Source of the DNA: Bryobacterales bacterium
GTDB lineage: Bacteria > Acidobacteriota > Terriglobia > Bryobacterales > Bryobacteraceae
Assembly (NCBI GenBank): GCA_020846745.1
Contig: JADLDI010000099.1
Location: 62,001 to 126,000 of the forward strand
DNA length: 64,000 nt
Direction of reading: 5' to 3'
Part shown: one piece after another, positions 24,264 to 32,672 of the stretch
How the letters are laid out: each line of letters opens with the position of its first letter
Numbering within the stretch: position 1 is the first letter of the stretch
Translations under genes and position numbers: made by a program
Notes under the pieces: model-generated
Databases searched by the model: none
What the model was told of the DNA's origin: nothing
Seen by the model: the letters and a program-made list of their open reading frames with translations, nothing else

Positions 24264-24473
24264 GTGGGCGTGAATCCGTTCCAGGTGGTGAAGACAAACT
24301 GGTCGCCCGGCGATCGGCGGGAAATAGAGGATTGGCGCATCGAACGCCAGGAGGGTCTGGAGTATGACTCGTACCGGAGGGTGTATATGGCCGATGGCCG
24401 GGAATGGGTGATTGTGGGGCAAATCATGAAGCCGGACGGCCGCAAGTACTACATATTGGAATGCATGGAATAG
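24264..24473 (+). CDS. Small hypothetical protein (67-69 aa)
   Basis: I do not recognise the family. The frame starts at GTG 24264 or GTG 24270. It encodes a compact soluble protein with balanced composition (WSPGDRREIEDWRIERQEGL, then VYMADGREWVIVGQIM and a C-terminal YYILECME). The coding bias is like neighbouring genes and the opposite strand gives Pro/His-rich nonsense. It lies 25 nt before the NlpC/P60 gene and may be co-transcribed with it. Confidence 0.55.
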   Translation: MGVNPFQVVKTNWSPGDRREIEDWRIERQEGLEYDSYRRVYMADGREWVIVGQIMKPDGRKYYILECME

Positions 24474-24498
24474 GGATGGCGGCTGATACGCTGAAGAC

Positions 24499-25311
24499 AT
24501 GATGTGGTTGTGCGCGCTGGCGGTGTGGGTGGTGAACCAGCCGGTCGCCAATGTGTATAGCGAGCCCTCGGTGGAGGCGGGCGTGGCGACACAGGTCCTG
24601 TATGGGGTTCCCGTACGGGAGGTCGCGCGGAAGGCCGAGTGGCTGGAGATCCGGACCGAAGAGGATTACCCCGGGTGGATTCCGGCGGCGGCATTGCGAA
24701 AGTTGGAGAAGCCCTATGCCCGAGAAGGGCGCACGGTGCGGATCGACGCGCTGGCGGCGCACCTGTATCGCGAGGCGGATATCACGAAGCGCGCGCCGGT
24801 GCTAACGGTGCCGTATGAAACGGCGCTGGAGGTGACGGCGGAACCCGACGACGAGGAGCGGCGGTGGATGGAGGTGCGGCTGGTGGACGGGTCGCGGGCG
24901 TGGCTGCAACGGGGCGACACGCTGGTGGACGGGCGGACGCTGACGGTGGAAGAGGCGATCGCGCTGGCGCGGCGTTTTCTGGGCTTGCCGTATACGTGGG
25001 GCGGCGCGTCGAGTTTCGGCTACGATTGCTCGGGGTTCACGCAGATGCTGTGCCGGCGCCGAGGGATCAACATCCCACGGGATTCGCGGCCGCAGGCCAA
25101 GGCGCTGGAGGCGATCGGGAAGTCGGACTTGCGGCCGGGTGACCTGGTGTTCTTTGGGAAGACGGCCGATCGGATCACGCATACGGGAATGTATATCGGC
25201 GGGGGCGAGTTTATCCACGCGACGGCGTGGAAGTTGCCGCGGATCCAGGTGAGCCGGTTGGACGATCCGCATTGGGCGGAGTTGCTCGTTCTGTGCCGGA
25301 GGCCCTCATGA
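24499..25311 (+). CDS. NlpC/P60 peptidase with SH3 domains (YkfC-like)
   Basis: This 270-aa cysteine peptidase probably cleaves gamma-D-Glu-diamino-acid bonds in murein peptides. Two SH3b-like domains (about residues 12-70 and 78-140) precede the C40 catalytic domain, with Cys177 (YDCSGFTQ), His228 (ITHTGMYIG) and His240 (FIHATAWKL). The layout matches YkfC-type endopeptidases. The N-terminal hydrophobic stretch (MMWLCALAVWVV) is short, so secretion is uncertain. It overlaps the next gene by 4 nt (ATGA); that gene encodes a dipeptide epimerase, the same pairing found in murein-peptide recycling operons. Confidence 0.9.
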   Translation: MMWLCALAVWVVNQPVANVYSEPSVEAGVATQVLYGVPVREVARKAEWLEIRTEEDYPGWIPAAALRKLEKPYAREGRTVRIDALAAHLYREADITKRAPVLTVPYETALEVTAEPDDEERRWMEVRLVDGSRAWLQRGDTLVDGRTLTVEEAIALARRFLGLPYTWGGASSFGYDCSGFTQMLCRRRGINIPRDSRPQAKALEAIGKSDLRPGDLVFFGKTADRITHTGMYIGGGEFIHATAWKLPRIQVSRLDDPHWAELLVLCRRPS

Positions 25312-26450
25312 CACGGCGCAGTTTACTTGCTACGCCCGCGGTGGCACTGGCCGCCGCAAACACAGCGGAGTTTGAGGCGCGGTCGCAACGGCTGTTCTTG
25401 CGGCATACGTGGACCACGACGATGTCGTCGAGCGATTACCGCGACGTGATCTACACGGCCGTTACGCGGGACGGCATTACGGGGCATGGCGAGGGTGCGC
25501 CGATTGTGCGGTACAAAGAGTCGGCGGCGGAGGGCGTGCGGTCGCTGGAGGCGGTGCGCGCGGTGCTGGCGAAGTCTAACTGGCGGCACTATCGCAAGGT
25601 GCTCGACGAGGTACACCGCACGCTCGCAGGCAACTGGGCGGCGAAGGCGGCGGTGGACATTGCGGTACACGACTGGGTGGCGCAGAAGATGGGCGTTCCG
25701 CTTTATCAGTTGTTCGGGCTGGACCCCGCAGGGACGCCGTTGACGACGTTTTCGATCGGCATCGATAACCCCGAGATGACGCGGCAAAAGGTGCGCGAGG
25801 CGGAGCCGTATCCGGTGCTGAAAATCAAGGTGGGCCTGGATACCGATGAGGCGACGCTCGATGCCGTACGGAGCGTGACGAAGAAGCCGCTGCGGGTGGA
25901 TGCGAACGAAGGGTGGAAGACGAAGGAAGAAGCGGTCAGGAAGATCAACTGGCTGGAGTCGCAGGGCGTGGAGATGGTGGAGCAACCGCTTCCGGCGGCG
26001 ATGCTCGAGGAGATGAAGTACGTCAGGGCGAAGGTGCACATCCCGGTGCTGGCGGATGAGGCGTGTTTGCAGCCGGGCGATGTGCCGAAGCTCGCGCCGT
26101 ACTTCGATGGCGTGAACGTGAAGATCGATAAGTGCGGCGGACTGCTGCCGGCGCTCAGGATGATCGAGATGGCACGGTCACTAAAGATGAAGGTGATGTT
26201 GGGGTGCATGATTTCGTCGTCGGTGGCAGTGACCGCCGCGGCGCACTTGTCGCCGTTGCTCGACTATGCGGATCTGGATGGGAACCTGCTGATCAGGAAC
26301 GATCCGTTTGAAGGGGTGACGGTCGAAAAGGGGAAGTTGATGTTGCCCAGGCGGCCGGGGTTGGGGATTCGGGCGCGAGCGACAGAAGACAGAAGTCGGA
26401 AGACTGAAGTCGGAAGAAACTACCGTCCTGCGCAGCAGGTCGCCACATAA
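25308..26450 (+). CDS. L-Ala-D/L-Glu-type dipeptide epimerase (enolase superfamily), Tat-like signal
   Basis: This 380-aa member of the muconate-lactonizing/dipeptide-epimerase group has KIK at 172-174, metal ligands Asp198 (VDANEGW), Glu225 (MVEQPL) and Asp250 (LADEA), catalytic Lys in NVKIDKCGG and the late DLDGNLL that binds the substrate ammonium in dipeptide epimerases. It should interconvert L-Ala-D-Glu and L-Ala-L-Glu released from murein by the coupled NlpC/P60 enzyme. The start MTRRSLLATPAVALAAANTA looks like a Tat signal, unusual for this normally cytosolic enzyme. The last 20-25 residues are encoded by heptamer repeats (26384-26418) and look appended. Confidence 0.88.
   Translation: MTRRSLLATPAVALAAANTAEFEARSQRLFLRHTWTTTMSSSDYRDVIYTAVTRDGITGHGEGAPIVRYKESAAEGVRSLEAVRAVLAKSNWRHYRKVLDEVHRTLAGNWAAKAAVDIAVHDWVAQKMGVPLYQLFGLDPAGTPLTTFSIGIDNPEMTRQKVREAEPYPVLKIKVGLDTDEATLDAVRSVTKKPLRVDANEGWKTKEEAVRKINWLESQGVEMVEQPLPAAMLEEMKYVRAKVHIPVLADEACLQPGDVPKLAPYFDGVNVKIDKCGGLLPALRMIEMARSLKMKVMLGCMISSSVAVTAAAHLSPLLDYADLDGNLLIRNDPFEGVTVEKGKLMLPRRPGLGIRARATEDRSRKTEVGRNYRPAQQVAT
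26384..26418 (+). repeat. Five degenerate heptamers (family also at 45437-45471)
   Basis: The units are AGAAGAC, AGAAGTC, GGAAGAC, TGAAGTC and GGAAGAA. The same heptamer family occurs in reverse orientation at 45437-45471. Here it forms the 3' end of the epimerase reading frame. Confidence 0.65.
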
Positions 26451-26635
26451 AGCTCCGCGGTGACGGCACAAGTAGCACCGGACACGGAACCCGTGCGTTC
26501 CGGCGCGCGTCTAAAACCCCGATAACTGCTTTCGGGTCGAGTGGTCCGCGTTCCTCAGGTACACGTGTGCATTGGTGAACTGGCGGATCGTGTGCTTGAA
26601 CAGAAAACGCGATGGCTACTACGCGATGGATACAA

Positions 26636-27364
26636 ATGCATACAAAAAGATTTGGCTACCTGCTATTGTTGCTTTTTCCGCACACTGTTGCGGCACAGGG
26701 AACGCCGAAGCTGGAAGTTTTCGGCGGCTATTCATTTATGAGCCTTTCCACTCGGTCGAGCCCAGCGATGGAGGCCGCCAATGTCAACGGCTGGAATGGT
26801 TCTATTAAATACAATCTGTCGTCGAGAATCGGCCTGCTTGCGGACTTCGGAGGCCAATACGGCAAGAGAGGTATGCGGCCGCTATCAATAGTCACGGGTG
26901 GAGTGATCAGTGATCGGCCAGGCGCTCCGTGGTTCAGCGGGAACTCCGCCGCGCAGACTGAGTTTCAGATCGTGCCTGAGCCTGCCAACATCCACCAGCA
27001 CACGCTCCTGTTTGGGCCGGAAATCCGCGTTCACCGTGGCGCCCGGTTGACCGTCAACGTGCATGGATTAGCGGGGATGGCGCTCACAAGCCGCAGCGTT
27101 TTCCCTTTACGAGAACCCTACCGGCAGCCGCCGGATCTGCTGGGCAATGTGCCGCCGCCGCTAACGGAACTCAGCTATGGCGGCAAGCGGTGGTTTGCAG
27201 CCTCCGTGGGCGGGAGCGTTGATTACAGAATCACGGATCGCCTCTCGTATCGAATCATTCAGCCCGACCTGGCGGTGACGTTCACCAACCAATTTGACAG
27301 CGTTCGCGCCTACGGTAACGTGCGCCTTTCGACAGGCCTCGTGTTCAATTTTGGGCGCCGGTGA
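26636..27364 (+). CDS. Outer-membrane beta-barrel protein
   Basis: This 242-aa protein has a signal peptide (HTKRFGYLLLLLFPHTVAAQ) followed by alternating amphipathic strands with aromatic girdles: KLEVFGGYSFMSLS, WNGSIKYNLSSRIGLLADFGG, HTLLFGPEIRVHRGARLTVN, RWFAASVGGSVDYRITDRLSY and the C-terminal RLSTGLVFNFG. This resembles the OmpA/OmpW-like barrel domain common in Acidobacteria. ATG 26636 is chosen because it opens the signal. Four bases separate it from the VWFA gene. No ligand can be inferred. Confidence 0.8.
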   Translation: MHTKRFGYLLLLLFPHTVAAQGTPKLEVFGGYSFMSLSTRSSPAMEAANVNGWNGSIKYNLSSRIGLLADFGGQYGKRGMRPLSIVTGGVISDRPGAPWFSGNSAAQTEFQIVPEPANIHQHTLLFGPEIRVHRGARLTVNVHGLAGMALTSRSVFPLREPYRQPPDLLGNVPPPLTELSYGGKRWFAASVGGSVDYRITDRLSYRIIQPDLAVTFTNQFDSVRAYGNVRLSTGLVFNFGRR

Positions 27365-27368
27365 TCGA

Positions 27369-28436
27369 ATGGTTCGCTATCTTTTAGCTGCCATGTTCAC
27401 GAGCGTCCTGTTGGCGCAGGACTCCCGGTTCGCGACGCAGTCCAGGCTCGTGCTGGTTCCGGTAAACGTAACCGACATGAAAGGACGTGACGTCGCCAAC
27501 TTACGGGCGGATGACTTCATCGTTCTGGACAACGGCAATCCGCAGAAGGCGATGGTGGACACAATCGATACAGGAATCGCCCCTGTCGCATTAGTCGTCG
27601 CGGTGCAGTCATCGGGTATCTCGTCGGCGGTACTCGAAAAGGTAGAGAAAATCGGGTCCTTAATCCCGACATTAGTCACCGGGGAGCGAGGCTGCGCGGG
27701 ACTGCTTTCGTTCGCTGAGAAAGTGACATGGCTCCAGGAATGCACAAAGGACCCCGATCTGTTCCAGCGTGCTTTGTACGACCTTAGGCCAGGCCGGCCT
27801 AAGGATGCGCGCATGCTCGACGCGGCCAACTCCGCTATCGCGCACCTGCGCAAGCATTCGAATGCGCGGCGCGTGCTGCTGCTGATCTCCGAATCGCGCG
27901 ACCGCAACAGCGAGACCTCGCTTGAGTCCGTCGCTATCGCGGCGCAAAGCGCGGGAGTGGCCGTCTACGCCGCTACCTATTCGGCTTTTAAGACCGCATT
28001 CACATCCAAGCGCGCGCTTAACCAACCGCCCGAATCGAATCGCCCGAAGCGGCCTACCGATCAGACGGGTACGGTAAATGGTCAATCGCCGGGTCTGGTG
28101 AATCCTCCTCTCCCTCCGCCCGAGCAACGGGTCGACATTCTCGGTGGACTTGGCGAACTGCTGCGGCTTCATAAGGCCAACACCACGGAAGTTCTGACAC
28201 GAGCGACCGGTGGCACCGCGTTCGCCTTTACCAAGCAGAAGGCGCTTGAGGAGGCCATCCAGAAACTTGGATCTGACCTGCACTCGCAGTACCTGCTCAG
28301 TTTTGTGCCGGGGGCCTCTCCGCCCGGGTATCACGCCATCGAAGTCCGGCTTGCTCGTCCGGGGGAGTTTCGCCTACGCGCTCGGCCTGGGTACTGGGCC
28401 GCCGAAGATCCGGGATCGACCACGAGGGCGCAGTAA
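27369..28436 (+). CDS. Acidobacterial VWFA-related domain protein
   Basis: This 355-aa secreted protein (signal MVRYLLAAMFTSVLLAQ) contains the N-terminal beta module SRLVLVPVNVTDMKGRDVANLRADDFIVLDNG, characteristic of the acidobacterial VWFA-related family. A von Willebrand A-like domain runs over about residues 60-210 (LRKHSNARRVLLLISESRDR), and the family's C-terminal segment is QYLLSFVPGASPPGYHAIEV. The MIDAS position, usually DxSxS, reads VAVQSSGIS, so the first Asp is missing and metal-dependent binding may be lost. The family's role is unknown; co-occurrence with barrels suggests envelope adhesion or assembly. Confidence 0.88.
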   Translation: MVRYLLAAMFTSVLLAQDSRFATQSRLVLVPVNVTDMKGRDVANLRADDFIVLDNGNPQKAMVDTIDTGIAPVALVVAVQSSGISSAVLEKVEKIGSLIPTLVTGERGCAGLLSFAEKVTWLQECTKDPDLFQRALYDLRPGRPKDARMLDAANSAIAHLRKHSNARRVLLLISESRDRNSETSLESVAIAAQSAGVAVYAATYSAFKTAFTSKRALNQPPESNRPKRPTDQTGTVNGQSPGLVNPPLPPPEQRVDILGGLGELLRLHKANTTEVLTRATGGTAFAFTKQKALEEAIQKLGSDLHSQYLLSFVPGASPPGYHAIEVRLARPGEFRLRARPGYWAAEDPGSTTRAQ

Positions 28437-28514
28437 TGGCGAGTCGCAAGCCCAGCCGCGCCGGTCGTTAGATGAACAACGGGGTCGCGACGCAGCCGCT
28501 ATTCATAGGTTATT

Positions 28515-29171
28515 ATGCGAATTAAACAAACTGTTCTATCAATTGCGCTGGCCGCATTTACACTTCCAACTTTTGCGCAGTCTATTTCCTTCGGGGTAAA
28601 GGGAGGCGTACCGCTTACCGAAGCCTTCTCGACAGATCAACGTTATCCGGAGATCACGCAGTCTTCGGTTACACGGCGCTACGCGGTAGGCCCGACCGCC
28701 GAGATCGGCCTGCCGATCCTCGGCCTCGGTGTTGAGGCCACTGCTCTATACCGCCGGATCGGGTGGGACACCAAGAGGAGCGACCCGTCAGACCCCTATC
28801 TCATCACCGTGCGGTCCGGCGCCTGGGACTTCAGTGCACTTCTCAAACACCGATTCGAACGCGCGGGCTGGCGTCCGTACCTGGGTGGCGGGGCCGCGTT
28901 GCGCCGCATGTTCACCACCAGGACCGAGGCGGAATTCCTGGGTCAGCCAAACAGGCACATCTCCAAGCAGATGGTGGATGAGTTGAAGCGCAAGAATATC
29001 GCTGGACTCGTCGCTTCGGCCGGAGTTGAACTGGGCAGTGGGCCTGTGCGGATCTCACCCGAATTGCGGTACACCCGCTGGCTGATGAACAACATCTACC
29101 CGGCCTTCCCGCTCAGCACCCAAGCAAATCAGGTAGACCTTCTCGTGTCAATTACCTTTGGGAGCCGGTGA
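28515..29171 (+). CDS. Outer-membrane beta-barrel protein (single barrel)
   Basis: This 218-aa protein has a signal peptide (KQTVLSIALAAFTLPTFAQ) and a barrel beginning SISFGVKGGVPLTEAF, with VEATALYRRIGWD, WDFSALLKHRFERAGWRPYLGGG, RISPELRYTRWL and the C-terminal VDLLVSITFG. The same landmarks appear twice in the next protein, so the genes are paralogues. The stop overlaps the next start by one base (TGATG), indicating coupling. Confidence 0.82.
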   Translation: MRIKQTVLSIALAAFTLPTFAQSISFGVKGGVPLTEAFSTDQRYPEITQSSVTRRYAVGPTAEIGLPILGLGVEATALYRRIGWDTKRSDPSDPYLITVRSGAWDFSALLKHRFERAGWRPYLGGGAALRRMFTTRTEAEFLGQPNRHISKQMVDELKRKNIAGLVASAGVELGSGPVRISPELRYTRWLMNNIYPAFPLSTQANQVDLLVSITFGSR

Positions 29172-30361
29172 TGAACAGGACGACGAAAATTGTAGCGGTG
29201 GCGGCGCTCGCCTTGTGCAGCGCGTCGAGTGTGCTGGGGCAGCGCGTGTCGTTTGGTTTCGTCGGAGGCACGCCGCTTACGCGCGATTTCCCGATTACCA
29301 GAATGTTTTACACGAACCCGGAGATCTCGAATGATCTGATCGCCTTCGACTGGTTCTCCGATACCCGAACTTTCCTTGCGGGCCTATCCGTAGAGATTGA
29401 CTTGGGCAAGGGCATCTCTCTCGAAGGGAACGTCTTGCACCGTACCCTTCACCTTCAGAGGCGAAACGTCTTTCCCAACGGTTCTTCGGAGTATCTGGGC
29501 GAGGTCACTCCCAGCACTTGGGAGTGGCCGATTTTGGCAAAGTACCGGCTACCAGTGCGTGGGGCCGTGCGGCCATTCATTGAGGCGGGACCATCGTTCA
29601 GAACCCGTCATAACCAGGTCCCGGCGGAACCGTCGCAGTTTGGGGCTACGGCCGGGACGGGCGTCGAGTTTCGGTTTGGCCGGTTCAAGGTCTCACCGGC
29701 GCTGCGGTATACGCGATGGCAGTACGACGGCGATTTTCCGCGAGCGGCGACAAAGCGCGATCAGATCGAGTTTGTTACCGGCATCAGTTACGCGACTTCC
29801 ATCCCGTCCTGGCAACTGGGGAAAAGAAAGCTCCGCCTTGGGCTGGTCGGCGGCACACCACTGACCGGTGGGCTAAAGGAACTGCGCCGGCCCGAACGCC
29901 TCGACGAGGAGCAGGGCTACATGGGCGGCATCGCAGTGGAATTGGATCTGAGCCGCCGTGTGTCGATTGAAGTGAATGGCCTGTATCGTCCGTTTCGCGC
30001 TCGCAGCTACGGCGCTCAATTCGACCCGTCCGGCGCTCTTATTCCAAGCGATTATGGTTTCGAGTTCACGGTCGTGACTTGGCAATTCCCCGCTCTTGCG
30101 AAGTACCGCTTGCTGCCCGCGTCGAAGGTCCGTCCCGTGCTTGAGGCCGGTCCGTCGTTCCGCGCGGCGGGCAACCTGAATGGTTACAATCCGTCGCACT
30201 TCGGCATCACTGCCGGCGGAGGAATCGAGACAAGCTACAGGGCCATGAAGATCAGCCCGGTACTGCGATACACGCGGTGGGCGAAAGATCCAGCAGGCAC
30301 TGTGCGATCGGCCAGCACCGCGGCGAACCAAGTGGAATTCCTGTGTTCGTTCACTTTCTGA
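29171..30361 (+). CDS. Outer-membrane protein with two tandem barrel domains
   Basis: This 396-aa protein has a signal peptide (KIVAVAALALCSASSVLGQ) and two copies of the barrel found in the upstream gene. Copy 1 (about residues 25-215) runs from RVSFGFVGGTPLTRDF to KVSPALRYTRWQYDGD and QIEFVTGISY. Copy 2 (about 220-396) runs from KLRLGLVGGTPLTGGL to KISPVLRYTRWAKD and QVEFLCSFTF. The linker is short and charged (SWQLGKRK). Only the second copy ends with the terminal-Phe signature used by the outer-membrane assembly machinery. Whether this makes one large or two small barrels is unclear. Confidence 0.82.
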   Translation: MNRTTKIVAVAALALCSASSVLGQRVSFGFVGGTPLTRDFPITRMFYTNPEISNDLIAFDWFSDTRTFLAGLSVEIDLGKGISLEGNVLHRTLHLQRRNVFPNGSSEYLGEVTPSTWEWPILAKYRLPVRGAVRPFIEAGPSFRTRHNQVPAEPSQFGATAGTGVEFRFGRFKVSPALRYTRWQYDGDFPRAATKRDQIEFVTGISYATSIPSWQLGKRKLRLGLVGGTPLTGGLKELRRPERLDEEQGYMGGIAVELDLSRRVSIEVNGLYRPFRARSYGAQFDPSGALIPSDYGFEFTVVTWQFPALAKYRLLPASKVRPVLEAGPSFRAAGNLNGYNPSHFGITAGGGIETSYRAMKISPVLRYTRWAKDPAGTVRSASTAANQVEFLCSFTF

Positions 30362-30492
30362 GGGCTTTGGAGGGCTTCGCGTGGGGCAACCCGTCGGTCG
30401 TGCTCCGGGCTCTGGCCGGGGGGCATTGGACGATTTGGGGGACGATTGGGGAGGTAGTGCCGGCTCCGGTTCGCGTTGTTGACCAGCCCCGG

Positions 30493-31836
30493 TTATAAAT
30501 TGACATCCACCACTTCGTCGAAAATATCGGTCGGCACCTTGACGCCGTAGATGCGGAAGCGGTCGAGTAACTTTGGTGCGACGCCGGTCGCCTTGAAGCG
30601 GCCCTGCACCTTGCCCGCGTCGTTCACGCCCAAGCGTTCAAAAGTGAAGATTTCCTGGAGCGATACCGTATCGTCTTCAACGCCGGTTACTTCGGCGATG
30701 GAGACTACCTTGCGAGTGCCGTCCTGTAAGCGGGAGATCTGGACGACTAACTTGATGGCGCTGGCTAACTGCTGGACGACCACGCGGGTGGGCAGTTCTA
30801 AGTCCGCCATCAGGACCATCGCCTGCAAACGGGAAAAGGCGTCTTTGGGCGAGTTGGCGTGGATCGTGCTCATAGAGCCTTCGACACCGGTGTTCATGGC
30901 CTGCAACATGTCGAGCGCTTCGGCGCCGCGGCACTCGCCGACGATGATACGGTCAGGCCGCATGCGGAGCGCCGTGCGCACGAGTTGGCGCTGATTGATG
31001 CCGCCCTGTTTGTTGAGGTTCGGCGGACGCGTTTCGAATTTGATGACGTGGCGCTGCTGGAGTTGGAGTTCGGCCGTATCTTCGATGGTGATGATGCGCT
31101 CTTCTTCGGGGATGAAGCGCGAGAGCGCGTTAAGCGTGGTGGTCTTACCGGAACCGGTTCCGCCGGAGACGAGCACCGTGGCCTTCGATTGGACGGTGGC
31201 GGCGAGGAAGCGCAGCATGCCGGACATGAGCGTCTTGTTGCCGATCATCTCGTCGGAAGTGATGACGTGGCGGCCGAAGCGGCGGATAGAGAGGGCGGGT
31301 CCGTCAAGCGCGAGGGGCGGGATGATGGCATTGACGCGCGAACCGTCAAGCAGGCGCGCGTCCACCACGGGGTTGGCTTCATCGATGCGCCGCCCTACGA
31401 GCGACACGATTTTCTCGATGATGTGCAGCAGGTGGGTGTTGTCTTTGAAGCGGACCGGAGAGAGCGAAAGCTTGCCCTGGCGTTCGACGTAAACGCGATT
31501 GTAGCCGTTGACGAGAATATCGGAGATGGAGGGTTCTTTAAGAAGGGGTTCCAGCGGGCCGAGGCCCAGCACCTCGTCGAGCACCTCTTCTACAATCTTA
31601 TTCTGCTCGGCGGTGGTCATCGGGACGCGCTCGTCTTCAAGCAGGCGTTCCACCACGCGGCCGATTTCGGAACGGACCCGGTCTTTGGGTAGAGACGACA
31701 CCCGGTCGAGGTCGAGTACGCCGATCAGCTTGCGGTGGACTTCGGACTTGAGTTCGAAGATACGGTCGGCCGAGCGCGGCGGACCAGCGGGCGCCCCACC
31801 GGGACGCGGCGGCATCGGACGGAAACTAGATCCCAC
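30493..31836 (-). CDS. cpaF: CpaF/TadA-type secretion ATPase
   Basis: This 447-aa hexameric ATPase powers Tad (Flp) pilus assembly. Walker A GGTGSGKTTTL lies at 225-235, the Asp box reads IITIEDTAELQL, Walker B reads IIVGECRGAEAL and the His box reads STIHANSPKDAFSRLQ. The N-terminal domain has the CpaF signature EEVLDEVLGLGPLEPLL and DILVNG. A Pro-rich start (PMPPRPGGAPAGPP) precedes it. Other tad genes are not adjacent in this window, though the Flp pilin at 22041-22241 is on the same strand. It starts 31 nt from a divergent gene. Confidence 0.93.
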   Translation of the reverse strand: MGSSFRPMPPRPGGAPAGPPRSADRIFELKSEVHRKLIGVLDLDRVSSLPKDRVRSEIGRVVERLLEDERVPMTTAEQNKIVEEVLDEVLGLGPLEPLLKEPSISDILVNGYNRVYVERQGKLSLSPVRFKDNTHLLHIIEKIVSLVGRRIDEANPVVDARLLDGSRVNAIIPPLALDGPALSIRRFGRHVITSDEMIGNKTLMSGMLRFLAATVQSKATVLVSGGTGSGKTTTLNALSRFIPEEERIITIEDTAELQLQQRHVIKFETRPPNLNKQGGINQRQLVRTALRMRPDRIIVGECRGAEALDMLQAMNTGVEGSMSTIHANSPKDAFSRLQAMVLMADLELPTRVVVQQLASAIKLVVQISRLQDGTRKVVSIAEVTGVEDDTVSLQEIFTFERLGVNDAGKVQGRFKATGVAPKLLDRFRIYGVKVPTDIFDEVVDVNL

Positions 31837-31867
31837 GGGTGGTTCCTTTAGATATTAAATTGTAGCT

Positions 31868-32671
31868 GTGCGGCGGCGTACGTTGATCCGGCAGGCCGGC
31901 ATGGCTGGTTTGTCATTAGTAAACCCGATGGAAGGGGCTGAGTTGCACCCATCCGAAGTCGTTGTCTTGTACGCGACCGCGGCGGCGCGATTGCCCCCCG
32001 TTCCGCCTCGCGGTTTTCGCGTGTTCCACAGAGCCTATGCGGCACGGCCGACGGTGGAAGGCGCTGTAGCGGCGTTGACGACGGGCTGCTACCCACATGC
32101 ATCCGCGCGCAAGCCAGCCGTTGCGGAGTTGCTGAAGCCCACGCCTGTCTCGATTCGGGAATATCGCGGCGGAGCGTTGCCGCAGACGGGGCCGACCGCG
32201 CTTGTCGTGGTCACGGCGGCGTCGGGGGAGGCGATCGACGAACCGACAGAGACTTCCATCCACGTCCCCCTTTGGATTCGCGGTCTAGGCTTCGCACCTG
32301 CGTCCGACGAACGGCTGGTTTCACTCACCGACATCGTGCCGACCCTGCTGGCTGCGGCCACCGTTGCCATTCCGCCGAACATGCAAGGCCGCAGCCTGAG
32401 CGGGCCCGCGCGGGAACTGGTTTTCGCCTACGGCCGCTTAGGCGAACCGGGTGAGTGGCGTGCACTGATTCGCGGGTTCGACAAGATCGTCGTGGACCGG
32501 CAACTGACGATCACGCACCTCTACAATTTGGCGCTCGACCCGGAGGAATCGAACAACCTGGCGGACTCACTGAGTCACGGATTGCTGCGCGACGAGTTGC
32601 GCGCGCATCTGCGGACGGCCATGCGGCAACTGGGGGACCAGATGGACCCGTCGGGCCTCAAGCGGCGATAG
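31868..32671 (+). CDS. Degenerate sulfatase-like protein, Tat-type N-terminus
   Basis: This 267-aa protein starts at GTG with MRRRTLIRQAGMAGLSLV. Its second half reads like a sulfatase C-terminal region: VPLWIRGLG, SLTDIVPTLLAAATVAIPPN, MQGRSLSGPA and ITHLYNLALDPEESNNLAD. At the expected active site the usual C-x-P/A-S-R preceding LLTGRYPH is replaced by TVEGAVAALTTGCYPH, so the formylglycine cysteine and its arginine are missing. At 267 aa it is about 60% of normal length. It is probably non-catalytic or decaying. Convergent with the esterase gene, one base apart. Confidence 0.65.
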   Translation: MRRRTLIRQAGMAGLSLVNPMEGAELHPSEVVVLYATAAARLPPVPPRGFRVFHRAYAARPTVEGAVAALTTGCYPHASARKPAVAELLKPTPVSIREYRGGALPQTGPTALVVVTAASGEAIDEPTETSIHVPLWIRGLGFAPASDERLVSLTDIVPTLLAAATVAIPPNMQGRSLSGPARELVFAYGRLGEPGEWRALIRGFDKIVVDRQLTITHLYNLALDPEESNNLADSLSHGLLRDELRAHLRTAMRQLGDQMDPSGLKRR

Positions 32672-32672
32672 A

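Noticed and set aside
26455-26530. Hairpin CGGAAC...GTTCCG after the epimerase as terminator
   Set aside because: Six-base stem without a T-run; insufficient.
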